DNA from: Aureococcus anophagefferens
Taxonomy: Eukaryota; Sar; Pelagophyceae; Pelagomonadales; Pelagomonadaceae
Direction: 5' to 3'
Assembly (NCBI RefSeq): GCF_000186865.1
Contig: NW_008705570.1
Location: 1,420,330-1,484,329 of the forward strand
DNA: 64,000 nucleotides
Made by a program: the position numbers and the translations under genes
Notes under the pieces: model-generated
What the model was told of the DNA's origin: nothing
What the model saw: only the letters and a program-made list of their open reading frames with translations
Databases searched by the model: none
Part shown: in pieces, positions 38,991 through 49,188 of the stretch
Layout of the letters: each line of letters opens with the position of its first letter
How positions within the stretch are numbered: the first letter of the stretch is position 1

Positions 38991-41470
38991 ATGTCCTTCC
39001 CCTCGATCGCCGCGGCGCTGACGGAGGACGACGGCAACGGCTCCGATTTTTCCGACGCGGACCATCACGACGAAGGGCTGCCCATGGAGGTGAGCCTCCG
39101 GCTGCAGGCCAAGGACAGCCTCGCGGCGCCGGAGTCGCCGCGGTCCAAGACGACGGAGGCGGCCGAGGCGAAGCTCGCCGTCGCGAAGGCGAAGCTCGAC
39201 GCCGCGCGCCTGGAGCGATCGCGGTCGCAGCTCGTCGACGAGAGCGCGGCCGCGGCGCCGGACGACGGCGGCGCCGCGGCCGGCGGCCCCGCCGCGGACG
39301 GCGCCGACGGCGCCGCGGCCGATGGCGACGCCGCCGCCGATGAGGCCTCCTCGGCCGCCGACTCGGCCGCCGCCGCGTCGTCGGACGACGCGGCCGCGGC
39401 CGACGACGGCGACGGCGGCGACGCCGCGGCCGACGGCGCGCCGCGGAGGCTCCGCTTCGCCATCGACGGCGACGAGCTCCTCGGCGACGAGCGCACGGAC
39501 ATGCTCCTCGAGCAGGTGTCGAACCTCTCGGAGAACTTCACCGCGGACAGCCCGCGCCTCGCAGGGCAGGACAAGAGAGCGAAATTCCCAACTTCAAAGC
39601 CTCATATCTCGGCCGTTTTCCACTCGTTTTGGCTGATCTTTGGACGAGCGATCATCTCTCGGAACGGCCTCGAAGCGTGGATGCTTTTTCCGGAACGCGC
39701 GCGCGCGGAACACTCACGTTGAAGCGACGTCGAATCACTCTTGTGCTGCCCAGGCGCCTCGTCGACACGCCGTCCGCGCGGCCCAAGAAGCGCAAGTCGC
39801 TCGCCGCGAAGGCGCTCAAAAAGGCGAAGAACGGCATCCGCCACAGCGCCAACGCCGCCAAGGAGGCCGTGACCAAAAAGGCCGTCGTCGCGCGCCACTT
39901 CAAGCCCAAGCTCGTCCTCGGCGCGGGCGCGTTCGGCGCGGCGCGGGAAAGGGGCGATTCGACGTCGCTTCAAGATGAGGGTTCCGCGCGCGATTGTTCC
40001 AGAGCAAGGATCCACGCGTCGAGAGTCCGAGAGATCATCGCCCGTCCAAGAAGGAGCGAAACGAGTGGAACATGACCGAGATCGGAGCCTTGGGAAGTTC
40101 GCGCCCTTTTCCCGCCCAGGTTCGGCACCGTGCTCTTGGTGAAGAAGCGCACGGGCTTCACGCGGGGCAAGCTCTACGCCATGAAGGTCATGGCCAAGGC
40201 GGACACGAGCGCGAAGATGGCCAAGGTCGAGCGGGACGTGCTCGTGCGCCTCTGCCACGTGCGGAGCCCGTTTTTGGTGTCGATCTGCTACGCGTTCCAG
40301 AGCCGCACCAAGGTCTACATGGTCATGCAGTTCATCGACGGGTCCTGCCTCGAGGCCCAGCAGACGGCGCTCCTGGACTGCGACGACCCCAAAGCGGCGA
40401 TCCAATTCGTCGCCGCGGAGCTCACGCTCGGCCTCGTGCACCTCCACCTCGCGGGCATCATCCACCACGACATCAAGCCCGCGAACTGCCTCGTGCGCCA
40501 CGACGGCCACCTGTTCATCTGCGACTTCGGGCTCGCGACGCTCACGGAGGGCAAGCGGGACTGCGGCTTCAAGCCCGCGAAGCTCCAGGACAAGGCCTGC
40601 GTCGCCGTCAAAAAGGGCTTCCAGGGCACCGTGCCCTACTCGGCGCCGGAGGTGCTCCAGAAGACGGCCCACGTGTCGTCCGCCGTCGACTACTGGGCGC
40701 TGGGCGTGCTGCTCTACGAGCTCTACCACGGGCGGACGCCCTTCGACGCCGCGAAGGCCCGCGACATGTTCGCGAACATCCTATTCAAACAGCCCGCCTA
40801 CGACGAGTCCCGCGTCGACGCCGCCGCGCGGACCTTCCTGGGGCGCCTCCTCTCCAAGGACGTCAAGGCGCGCCACGGCGTCGACTCCGTCCAGAGCGAC
40901 CCCTACTTCCACGCCGTATCGTGGCCGCGGCTCAAGAAGCGGCTCGTGCCGCCGCCGTTCCAGCCGCCCTGCGACTGCGTCGACGAGGCCGACTTCTGCG
41001 ACCGCTTCGAGAGCGACGCGCTCATGCGGCGCTGGTACGACGACGCGCCGCCCTCGCCGAGGAGCGACCAGCGGAACTACGAGCTCATGGCCTTCGAGTT
41101 CACGCACGCGAGCCACAAGTCCCTGTCCCTCTCCGACGGCCTCGACGACCCCAACCGCGGCGAGAGCGACGAGACGACGCTCGACGCCATCGACACCTTC
41201 GGGCGCCTCACGTCGCCGTCGCAGAAGGACGTCGCGCGGAAGGAGCTCGCGAGCCCGCCGGCGCCCGACAAGGACCTCCGCCGCAGCCGGTCGAGCTCGT
41301 CGGCCTACGGCGGCGCGCGCTGGTTCGGCTGCCTCTGCGGCCTCCCCGGCGACGCCGAGGCGCCGCGCGAGTCGTCGAGCCGCTCCGCGCCGCCGGCCTT
41401 CGCGTCGGAGCGGCCCGCCGCGGCGCGCGCGGCCGAGGCGCCGCCGCGGTCCGCGGAGTCCGCGCCCTAG
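38991..41470 (+). CDS. AGC-type serine/threonine kinase with two introners
   Basis: Exons 38991-39553, 39754-39930 and 40120-41470 give 696 residues. Ala/Asp-rich and Lys-rich N-terminal parts precede the kinase domain: glycine loop GAGAFGTV (rebuilt across introner D), catalytic Lys in YAMKVM, HHDIKPAN catalytic loop (HHD in place of HRD), DFG, GTVPYSAPE activation-segment end, and YWALGVLLYEL. The overall pattern is closest to AGC kinases. A helical C-terminal region and a Cys-containing segment (WFGCLCGLPG) that might be acylated follow. Without splicing, stops occur in both introners. Substrates unknown. It converges with the ABC transporter gene across 19 bp. Confidence 0.88.
39562..39753 (+). 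mobile_element. Introner element C (192 bp), spliced as an intron
   Basis: It starts CAGGGCAGGACAAGAG and ends CTTGTGCTGCCCAG, with the exact 8-bp target duplication GCGCCTCG at 39554-39561 and 39754-39761. The intron is 39554-39753 (200 nt): donor GC from the host copy, acceptor CCCAG from the element. Splicing reads DSPR-LVDTPS. Its body is closely similar to element A in the same orientation relative to transcription. Confidence 0.93.
39939..40119 (+). mobile_element. Introner element D (181 bp), a diverged relative, spliced as an intron
   Basis: Left end CGGCGCGGGAAAGG and right end (inverted) CTGGGCGGGAAAAGG form related but distinct terminal repeats. The flanking duplication is GTTCGGCG (39931-39938) versus GTTCGGCA (40120-40127), with one mismatch. 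The intron is 39931-40119 (189 nt), donor GT from the host copy and acceptor CCCAG from the element. Internal similarity to A-C is clear (ATTCGACGTCGCTTCAA, GAGAGATCATCGC), but the element is inverted relative to C. The insertion lies within the codons of the kinase glycine loop. Confidence 0.9.
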
Positions 41471-41489
41471 GCTCTTTAAGAGAAAGGCG

Positions 41490-44400
41490 TTACCTCGTCG
41501 TGTACTCGACGCGCGCGAGGCAGATGAGCGTGCCGATGCGGAAGACGATCATGAAGGCGACGAGCGCGGCGACGTCGAACCACCGGTGCGAGTAGCAGAA
41601 CGCGCCGCCGAACTTCGACTCCGTCCAGTGGGACGCGTAGTAGCGCTTGTCCGTGGGCCAGCCCGGCAAATCGGAGATGCGCACGTGGCTGTCGTGGAAC
41701 TGGGTGACGACCATGCCCTCGAGCGCGTAGTGGATCGTCGCGACGTGGTAGAGCGGCTTGAAGTACCACGGGATCTTCGTCGGCGAGATCGCGAAGCCCG
41801 CGACGATGCTGCAGACGGAGAGGAACGCCGTGCCCAGGCTCGTCGCCGCCTCCTGGGACGGCATGGCCGCCACGAGGAACTGGGCCAGGAAGGTCATGCC
41901 GGACACGTAGAGGAAGTACATCGCGAAGTACCACGCGTATTTGTCCCAGCCCGGGTAGAAGTCGACCATGACCCACATCGTCGCCGTGTGGAGCAGGGAG
42001 AAGCCGAGCAGGTAGGGGAACTCCGCGACGCCGAAGGACTCCGTGTAGGGCAGCGTGCTGTACATCTTCGACTGCTTCTCCCGGTAGTACGCCTTCCGCT
42101 CCTCCATCATCTGGGGCACCGCGGACACGAAGAAGATGATGCCCATGAAGAGCGTGCTGATGTACAATAAACCGATCCTGCCGAGGCCGCCCGTGAACGT
42201 GTTGATGGCGTCGGGCCGCTCCTGCGTGAAGACCGTGCCGAAGAGGAGCGAGATGAGGAAGCTCACGGCGCCCCGGCTCAGGTTGTACGCGGGGCCCCTC
42301 CAGTAGTTGATGATCATGCGCTGCACGAGGACCGCGCGCTGGCGGCTCATGTTCACGGCGTACTTCGTCGGGAAGGACACGGGCAGCGACCCCTCCGCGG
42401 GCCGCATCAACGTCTCGCAGAGCCGCACGTTCTCGTCGTGCAAAGCGCTCGCCGCGTAGGCCTCGGCGACGGCGTCCGTGCAGGCGCCGAGCATCCACGT
42501 CGCCGGGTTCGCGCCCGGCCGCAGCGGGTCGAGGTCCGGCCCCCGCGGGCCGAGCGACGCCGCGGTCTGGGATAAGAACGCGACGAGATCGCCGCTGTCC
42601 TCGCCGAGCCCGCCAAAGTAGACGACCATGCCCCCCTTCTTGAGCAGGAGGAGGCGGTCGAACTGGGCGAATAGGGCGTAGGACGGCTGGTGCACCGTGC
42701 AGATGACGCTCCGGCCCGTGACCGCGACCTGCCGCACCGCGCGGATGACCACCAGCGCCGCGCGGCTGTCCAGACCCGACGTCGGCTCGTCCAAGAAGAA
42801 GATGGCCGGGTTCGCCGCGAGCTCGACGGCGATGGTCAGGCGCTTGCGCTGCTCGAAGCTCAAACCGCCGGGCTTGCCGAGCGTGCCGACCTGGTTGTCC
42901 GCGATGGGCGCCAATTCCAGAATTCGCAGAATGTTCGCGCAAAAGGGCTTGCGCTTCTCGTCGGCGCTCGGGTTCAGGCGCAGCGCGGCGGAGAACGCCA
43001 CGGCCTCGGCCACGGTGGGGCCCGGCGAGTGCACGTCGAGCTGCTCGACGTAGCCGGAGACGCGCGCGAACGTGTCCTGCTTCTTCGCGTGGCCGTTGAC
43101 CGTGATCATGCCGCTGAGCGACCCGCCCGTCTTCCGGCCCGCCACGACGTCGAGAGCGTCGTCTTGCCCGCGCCGGAGGAGCCCATGAGCGCCGTCATCG
43201 TCCCCGGCGTCGCGAAGCCCGTGACGCCCGCGAGCAGTTCCAGGTGCTCCGGCTGGCCGCCGCCCTTCTTCGACGGCACGTCGACGAAGTAGTGCAGGTC
43301 GCGGAAGGCCACGGACATGGGCTCGTAGGGAACGTCGCCCGACGCGTCGATGTCGCCCGCGTTCGCCGCGGAAAACGCGGACTGCTTCCGCTCGCTCCGC
43401 CGGCTCGCGGTCTTCGCGAGCTTCTTCTCGCTGTAGCGCCGCCGCGGCGTGCCCGGCGGCGCCGCGTCGTGGCGCGGCGAGCAGTCGTCGTCGCTCTCGA
43501 CCCGGAGCGGCGCCGGCGGCGCCTTCTCCGGCGGGAGCAGGAACGGATCCGCGACGTCGTCGACGGGCGTCGCCTCCGCGGGCTTGAGGCTGTGCACGCG
43601 CGACGGGTGGCGCTCCAGGGGCTCGGGCTCCTCGCCGTCGCCGGACGTCGGTCCCGCGCCCACGCGCACGACGGACAGCGCGACGGTCTGGAAGACCATG
43701 CCCGCGGCGAAGTACGCGCCGAAGACGACGAACGCGCCGCCGATCCACGCCCGGTCCGTCTGGAACTCGTACATCTTCAGGAACAGGTGGCCGTCGCTGT
43801 CGGCGAAGGCGCAGCCGTCGGCGTAGAGCCGCCACCGGAAGGCCTCCCAGTCGAAGTACCAGAAGGGCGCCACGGCCGTCTGGAACTTGCAGCTCGCGTA
43901 GCGTTCGCTTCCGAACTCGTTGATCGCGGCCGCGCGGATGCCGTGGGCGATGGGCGACATCCAGTAGAGCCACTTCCAGAACCAGGGGATGTTGGGCCGC
44001 TGGACGATGAACCCGGAGAAGAGCACGAAGCAGACGATCAACGCGCCGGCCATGGGGTTCGCGACGTCCTCGTTCGGCGCGACGGACGCGATCAGCGCGA
44101 AGATCGACGCCATGGACACGGACAGCGTGAGGCAGATGGCGAAGAAGAGGGGGTAGCCCTGGGAGCCCAGGCCCGTGAACCAGTAGGCGACGTTCGTGAA
44201 GATCGCCGACTCGATGACCGCGATGGGCAGGTCGACGGCGACGTTCGCGAGCGTGAAAGCTAAAGTAGGAAAGAAGGACTGGTCGCGCATCTTGTAGAAG
44301 ACGTCGCGCCGCTCCAGCAGCTCGGGCATGTAGGCGAGGCCCGTGACGCCCAGGTACATCAGCACGGCGAAGAGCAGGCCCATCTTGCTCGTGAAGTCCT

Positions 44401-47400
44401 CGTAGCCGAGATCGCGGAACAGCAGGCCCGTCGCGAGCCCCATGGCCAGCGCCTGGAAGCACTTGACCTTGACGAAGGTCGTGTCCTTGGCGATCTCGAA
44501 GGCGCGCCTTCGTAAAATCCAGTAGGCGTACCAGCCCAGCGGCTTCGTGAACTCGATGCGGAAGTACGCGGGCCACTGGTCGTCGCCGAGCGCGTACGCG
44601 TTCGGCGAGTCGAGGGCGTCGACGGTCTGGGCGTGCCACTCCGTCTGGCGGAAGAGCGCCGCGAAGGCGTCGGCCGACGCCGGCGGCGTCGCGTAGCCCT
44701 CGTAGAACGCGTAGCCCGCGGGCGAGCTCACCTCGATGAGGAAGTCCGCCGCGTCCTTGCGCGCGGGCGGCCGGAAGCCGATGGACGCGAAGTGGTCCAA
44801 GATGCCCTGCGTCGGGCCGTGGTAGATGACGCGGCCCGCGTCCAGGAGACACACGCTGTCGAACTGGAGGAAGACCTCGGGCGGCGGCTGGAGCAGCGAC
44901 AGCACGCACGTCGTCTTGAGGTCCCGCGCGAAGCACTTGAAGGCCTTGACGATCTCGTGCGCCGTCTGGCTGTCCAGACCGGTCGTTATCGAGTCCCCAC
45001 ACAAAACCCGCGCCTTGCCCATCAGAATCTCGCCGACGGACACGCGGCGCCGCTGGCCGCCGCTGATGCCGCGCGTCGTCGCGTTGCCGACGATCGTGCC
45101 CTTGACGTGCGCGAGCCCGAGGATGCCCAGCACCGTGTGGAGCTTCATCTTGCCCTCCTTCTGGTACTTGATGAAGTCCTTGACCTCCGTCGCGTCGACG
45201 CCCCGCAGGCTCGCGGCGAGGTCCTCGCGCGCGCCGCCGCTCGCCTCGCCCGCGCCGAGGGTCTCGTAGGCGAACTCGAGCGTGTCCTCGACCGTGAGGG
45301 ACGCGCTGTGCAGGTCGATCTGGTCGATGTAGGCCGCGACCTTGGAGGGGACGAAGCGCCCCTTGGGGTCGCTGAGCGGCTCGCCGTTGTAGAAGCAGTC
45401 GCCCTCGAACGTGAGGTCGCGCGCCGCGCTCGACTTGAGCATGCCGCAGAGCATCTTGAGGAAGGACGTCTTCCCCGCGCCGGGCTTGCCCAGCACCAGG
45501 GTCAGCGTGCCCGGCCTGATCGCGCCGCTCACGCCCTTGAGGATGTCGACGTGCTTCGACGTCTCGCCCTCGTGCATCATGCGCGACAGGAGCACGCCCA
45601 GGGGCGTCACGTTGACGACGTTCTCGACCTTGGGCCGCGTCGTGTCGACCATGGCGTAGTAGTTGACCTCGCGGTAGCGCACCTCCACCGGCAGGTGGTC
45701 GCTCCGCGCGTACGTCCGCGCAAAGTCCGCGAGCGCCTGGACGTGGTCGTCGACGCTCTTCGACGCCGCCTGGTTCATGAGCCGCGAGATCTTGCGCCGG
45801 TGCGTCGTCTTCTGCGGGTCGTAGGGCGTCGAGCTCTTGCGCGCGGCGACCTTGGGCAGCGACGCGAACGGCGTCGTGTGCGCGGGCGACACGACGCCCT
45901 CGCTCTCGTCCTGGACGACGCCCGTGCGCAGGCGCAGCGCCTCGATCTCGCCGTAGCCGACGTCGTGGCGCAGGAGCGCCGCCTCGTAGGCCGCGAGGAT
46001 GCGCTCGATCTGGACCTCGCGCGGCGACACGGTCTCGCCGCCGAGGCCGCCGGTCGGGAGCGGCGCCTCGTCGTCGTCCGGCGCGCCCCGGCCGTCGTCG
46101 CCGCCGTCGTCGTCGGCGAGGCCCGGCCCGGCCTTGACGTAGCCCCGCCGGTGCGGGCCCCGGGGCGTCGTCCGCGCGAGCCAGTAGTAGCCCGGCGCGA
46201 GCGCCGCGAAGCAGAAGAACTGGAGCGTGACCGAGTCCGTGAAGTCGTTCGTGCGCTCGCCGCGCCGCAGGCCCAGGTCCCCGAGGCCCAGGTAGGCGAC
46301 GACGTCGCTGCCGAGCTCCTCGCGCACGAGCATGGCCAGGGCCGGGCGCAGGAGGCTAAAGTAGGGCATCCACTTGAACGCGCGCGGCAGGTCGCGGCGC
46401 CGGATGACCGCGTTGCTGCAGCAGACGCTGACCACCGCCGCCGTCGTGACGGCGTTGGCGGCGAGGTCGAGGCGCGCCGCGACGCAGCAGGCGCTCAGCA
46501 GGCCGACCTTGAAGAAGCAGCCCATCGTCGCCATGACGCGCGCAAAGTGGAAGACGCGCTCGAGGCCCGTCGCCCAGGCGAAGAGGAGCGACATGGGGTA
46601 GTAGAGCCCGAAGCCCGACAGGATCTCGACGGCGGCCGCGGCGACGAAGTAGACCCGGGGCCCGTACAAGCCGTCGGCCATGTCGCGCGACGCGCGGAGC
46701 CGGTCGTGGAACGTGACGGTGACGGCGCTGAGCTCCGCCATGAGGATCGTGATGACCCAGACGACGCAGGCGTGCGTGTAGGACGTGACGCGCTCGTAGG
46801 ACAGCTTGGTGGACGCGTGGTCGGCGTAGGACACCGTGTCCCAGGGCAGCAAATCGTCGGGCGTGTCGTGGCCGAAGAGGAACGCGCCGATGCAGACCGC
46901 GATGCACGCGTGCGTCGCGCGCGCGGTGAGCGCGCCCGGGTGGCGCACGTGGAACCGCAGGATGCGCGACGCGACGGCGGAGAAGGTGACGCGGAGCGAC
47001 GCGCGGTTCGGCGGCGGCAAAATGTCGTCCTTGGGCGGCCCCGCGCTCCGCGCCTTCGCCGCCAAGGCGGCGACGGTCGGCGCGCACGTCTTGTGGAACG
47101 CGCGGCTCGCGTTGGCCACGTCCGTGAGGTAGACCATGGTCGACGTGCCGTAGCTCCGCGGGTCCTTGTCGCAGTCGATGGTGATCAGGTCCAGGATGAG
47201 GTCGCAGGGGTTGCCGTCGTCCGCGCCGTCGCCGCCGAGGTAGCCGATGGACTGGAACCAGGCCACCGCGCCGTCGACGTGCCCGAAGTACATGGCGTGG
47301 CCCGCGCTCAAAAAGTAGCAGCTCTCGAAGAGGTGCCAGACGCCGCGCCGCGGCTTGTGGAGCGACGCGACGACGGCCATGCCCTGGAGCGCCGTCAGAG

Positions 47401-48034
47401 CGACCTCGCTGACGAGGTTCATCAACACGAGCGCGGACTTGCAGTCGAGGCCCGACGTCGGGTATTCCAGGTACAACAGCCGCGGCTTCGTCGAGATGGC
47501 CGTCGCGATGGCCAGGCGCCGCCGCTGGTCCGCCGTGAGCCCGCGCACGTGCAGGTTGCCGTCGTCGACGCGGCCGCCGACGAAGAGCGGGCCGCACTCC
47601 TCGAGCTCCATCTCCTCGAGGGCCCACTTGCAGCGCTCCGAGACCTCGAAGTTGTCCACGTCCGCCGGGGCCCGCAATCGCAGGAGAAAGAAGGACGCCT
47701 CGAGCACCGTGAGGTGCGCGGGCAGCTCCATCCCGAACGGCACCGTCGCCGACGAGTCGCGCAGCTTCTCGCGCCGCGCGGTGCGCCCGTCCAGCGCGAA
47801 GTAGCCCGCGACCTCGCCGGCGACGGGCCGCCCGCTCAGCAGGTCGACGAAGGCGCCCGTGTCGCTGCGGGAGCCGAGCACGGCCATGATCTCGCCCTTC
47901 TCCACGAAACCGCTCGAGTTGACGAGCGTCGGGTAGGCCTCCTGCGTCAGCGAGGCGTTCTCCCAGACGAGCAGCGGCGGCTCCTTGCCGCTCTCCGTGG
48001 ACTCGTCGTCCCGGTCGGCCTCGAAGGAGAACAT
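41490..48034 (-). CDS. ABCG/PDR-type transporter with three NBD-TMD modules (frame break at 43152-43156)
   Basis: The open frame from ATG 48034 encodes three successive nucleotide-binding plus membrane modules. Module 1 is degenerate: Walker A reads GSRSDTGA without Lys and Walker B reads LLYLEYPTSGLD. Module 2 has GKPGAGKTS (near residue 850), ISGGQRRR and a PDR-like CGDSITTGLD. Module 3 has GSSGAGKTT (near 1618), LSFEQRKRLTIA and FFLDEPTSGLD. Each is followed by an ABC2-type membrane domain. Modules 2-3 equal a normal full-size PDR exporter. Immediately after the third Walker A the frame breaks: one base is missing (CTCTCGAC for CTCCTCGAC), after which LDVVAGRKTGG continues to the stop at 41490. 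Substrates (lipids, xenobiotics) are unknown. Confidence 0.88.
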
Positions 48035-48180
48035 GGTCGGGCGGCCCCGGCAGCGCGGGGCGCCGCCAGACCGTCCGGGCAGCCCAGCTTTTTACGTGAT
48101 GCGATGGTGCTGCATCGTCTGGTGCACGGCCGACCTCCAGTGTAGCGAGCTGCTATGGCCGCTTCGAGCCCGGTGTAGCA
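48035..48180. repeat. Divergent intergenic region with a partial tandem duplicate
   Basis: About 48146-48196 (GAGCTGCTATGGCCGCTTCGAG...) is an imperfect copy of 48201-48253, the start of the AlkB-like coding region. The duplication makes the choice between ATG 48181 and ATG 48211 uncertain. Confidence 0.5.
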
Positions 48181-49188
48181 ATGCTGCCGGCGCTCAGTGG
48201 CGAGCTGCTTATGGCCGCCCTCGAGCTCAGCGCAGCACTGCTGCCAGCGCTCTGCGTGTTGGCATCGCTCGTCGCGCTCTTCCTCGTGCGGCGCAAGCGC
48301 CGAAAAAACGCAGCGCCAAGCGATACTAGTCATTCCGCCGCAGAACAGAGCGCAGCGCCACGCACAAATCCAGACGAGCCCGCGCTCTCGCCCCACTGCG
48401 ACGCACGCGTACTCATGCCCGGCGTCGTGCTGCTCAAGGGCGTCCTGGACGCCGACGCGCAGCTCGACGTGCTGCGCTGGTGCCTCGCCTACGGCGTCGA
48501 CGGGAAGCGCTGGCTCGACGGCGACGGGCTGAACGCGCCGCGCCAGGGCCGCGGGCGATCGTACGACGCCGTCGGCCGCGTCGACGCGCGCGCGGGCCCG
48601 CTCTGCGAGGCGCTGCGCCGCGCCGCGCGGGCCGTGGACGGTCGCGCGGACCCGCTCGGCGGCGCCGCGGCGACGCACGTGCTGCTCCTGTGGTACGCCC
48701 GCCTCGAGCGTGGCCTCGGCTGGCACCGCGACGACGGCAAATGGGACGGCGCGTCGCTCGCGCCCGTCGTGAGCCTGTCCCTGGGCTGCAGCTGCGACTT
48801 CAGCCTCAAGGCGAACCCTTCGGACGCGCCGGTCGTCGCGCGCCTCGACTCGGGCGACGCGATCCTCTTCGGCGGGCCCGCGAGGAGCGTCATGCACGCC
48901 GTGACCAACATCACTCCGGGCACGTGCCCGCCCGCGCTCGCGGCGGCGGCGTTGGGGCGCGTGGAGACGGCGCGCGGCGGCGAGTTCCGCCTGAACCTGA
49001 CGTGGCGCCACGCGCCGGAGATCGCGGGCCTCGAGGCGGAGGAGCGGTTCCACATCTTCGGCGGCGGCACGCGCCAGTTCCTCGACGCCGCGCGCGACCG
49101 GGGGCTGGAGGCCGCGCGCGCCGAGGCCAACGAGCGGCGGCGCGCGAGGCGCGCGAGGCGCCTCGAGCGGAAGGGCCGGATACCTTAG
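48181..49188 (+). CDS. AlkB-like 2-oxoglutarate/Fe(II) dioxygenase with N-terminal membrane anchor
   Basis: The catalytic domain shows YARLERGLGWHRDDGKW (H-x-D), a SLSLGCSCDFSLK strand, LDSGDAILFGG, VMHAVTNI (distal His) and RLNLTWRH (2-oxoglutarate Arg), the motif series of AlkB homologues that remove methyl groups from nucleic acids or proteins. The N-terminus has a hydrophobic helix followed by a basic cluster (LVALFLVRRKRRKN), so the enzyme is probably membrane-anchored, which is unusual for AlkB. The tail is Arg-rich. Its TAG stop (49186-49188) overlaps the stop of the convergent gene. Confidence 0.83.
   Translation: MLPALSGELLMAALELSAALLPALCVLASLVALFLVRRKRRKNAAPSDTSHSAAEQSAAPRTNPDEPALSPHCDARVLMPGVVLLKGVLDADAQLDVLRWCLAYGVDGKRWLDGDGLNAPRQGRGRSYDAVGRVDARAGPLCEALRRAARAVDGRADPLGGAAATHVLLLWYARLERGLGWHRDDGKWDGASLAPVVSLSLGCSCDFSLKANPSDAPVVARLDSGDAILFGGPARSVMHAVTNITPGTCPPALAAAALGRVETARGGEFRLNLTWRHAPEIAGLEAEERFHIFGGGTRQFLDAARDRGLEAARAEANERRRARRARRLERKGRIP

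Noticed and set aside
39602..40729. Minus-strand open frame spanning introners C and D
   Set aside because: It is antisense to the kinase and built largely from introner sequence and codon-bias shadow. No transposase-like motifs were seen in it.
43106..48034. ABC transporter ending after the third Walker A as a 1,642-residue protein
   Set aside because: After the break the other frame continues immediately with LDVVAGRKTGG, signature, Walker B and a full membrane domain, so the stop reflects a one-base loss rather than the natural end.
44633..48145. Long plus-strand open frame (about 1,170 codons) opposite the ABC transporter
   Set aside because: It is rich in Arg, Ala, Glu and Val with no domain, and mirrors the codon-position GC bias of the transporter on the other strand. 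Similar shadows lie opposite the importin, the cupin/Cys-rich gene and others.
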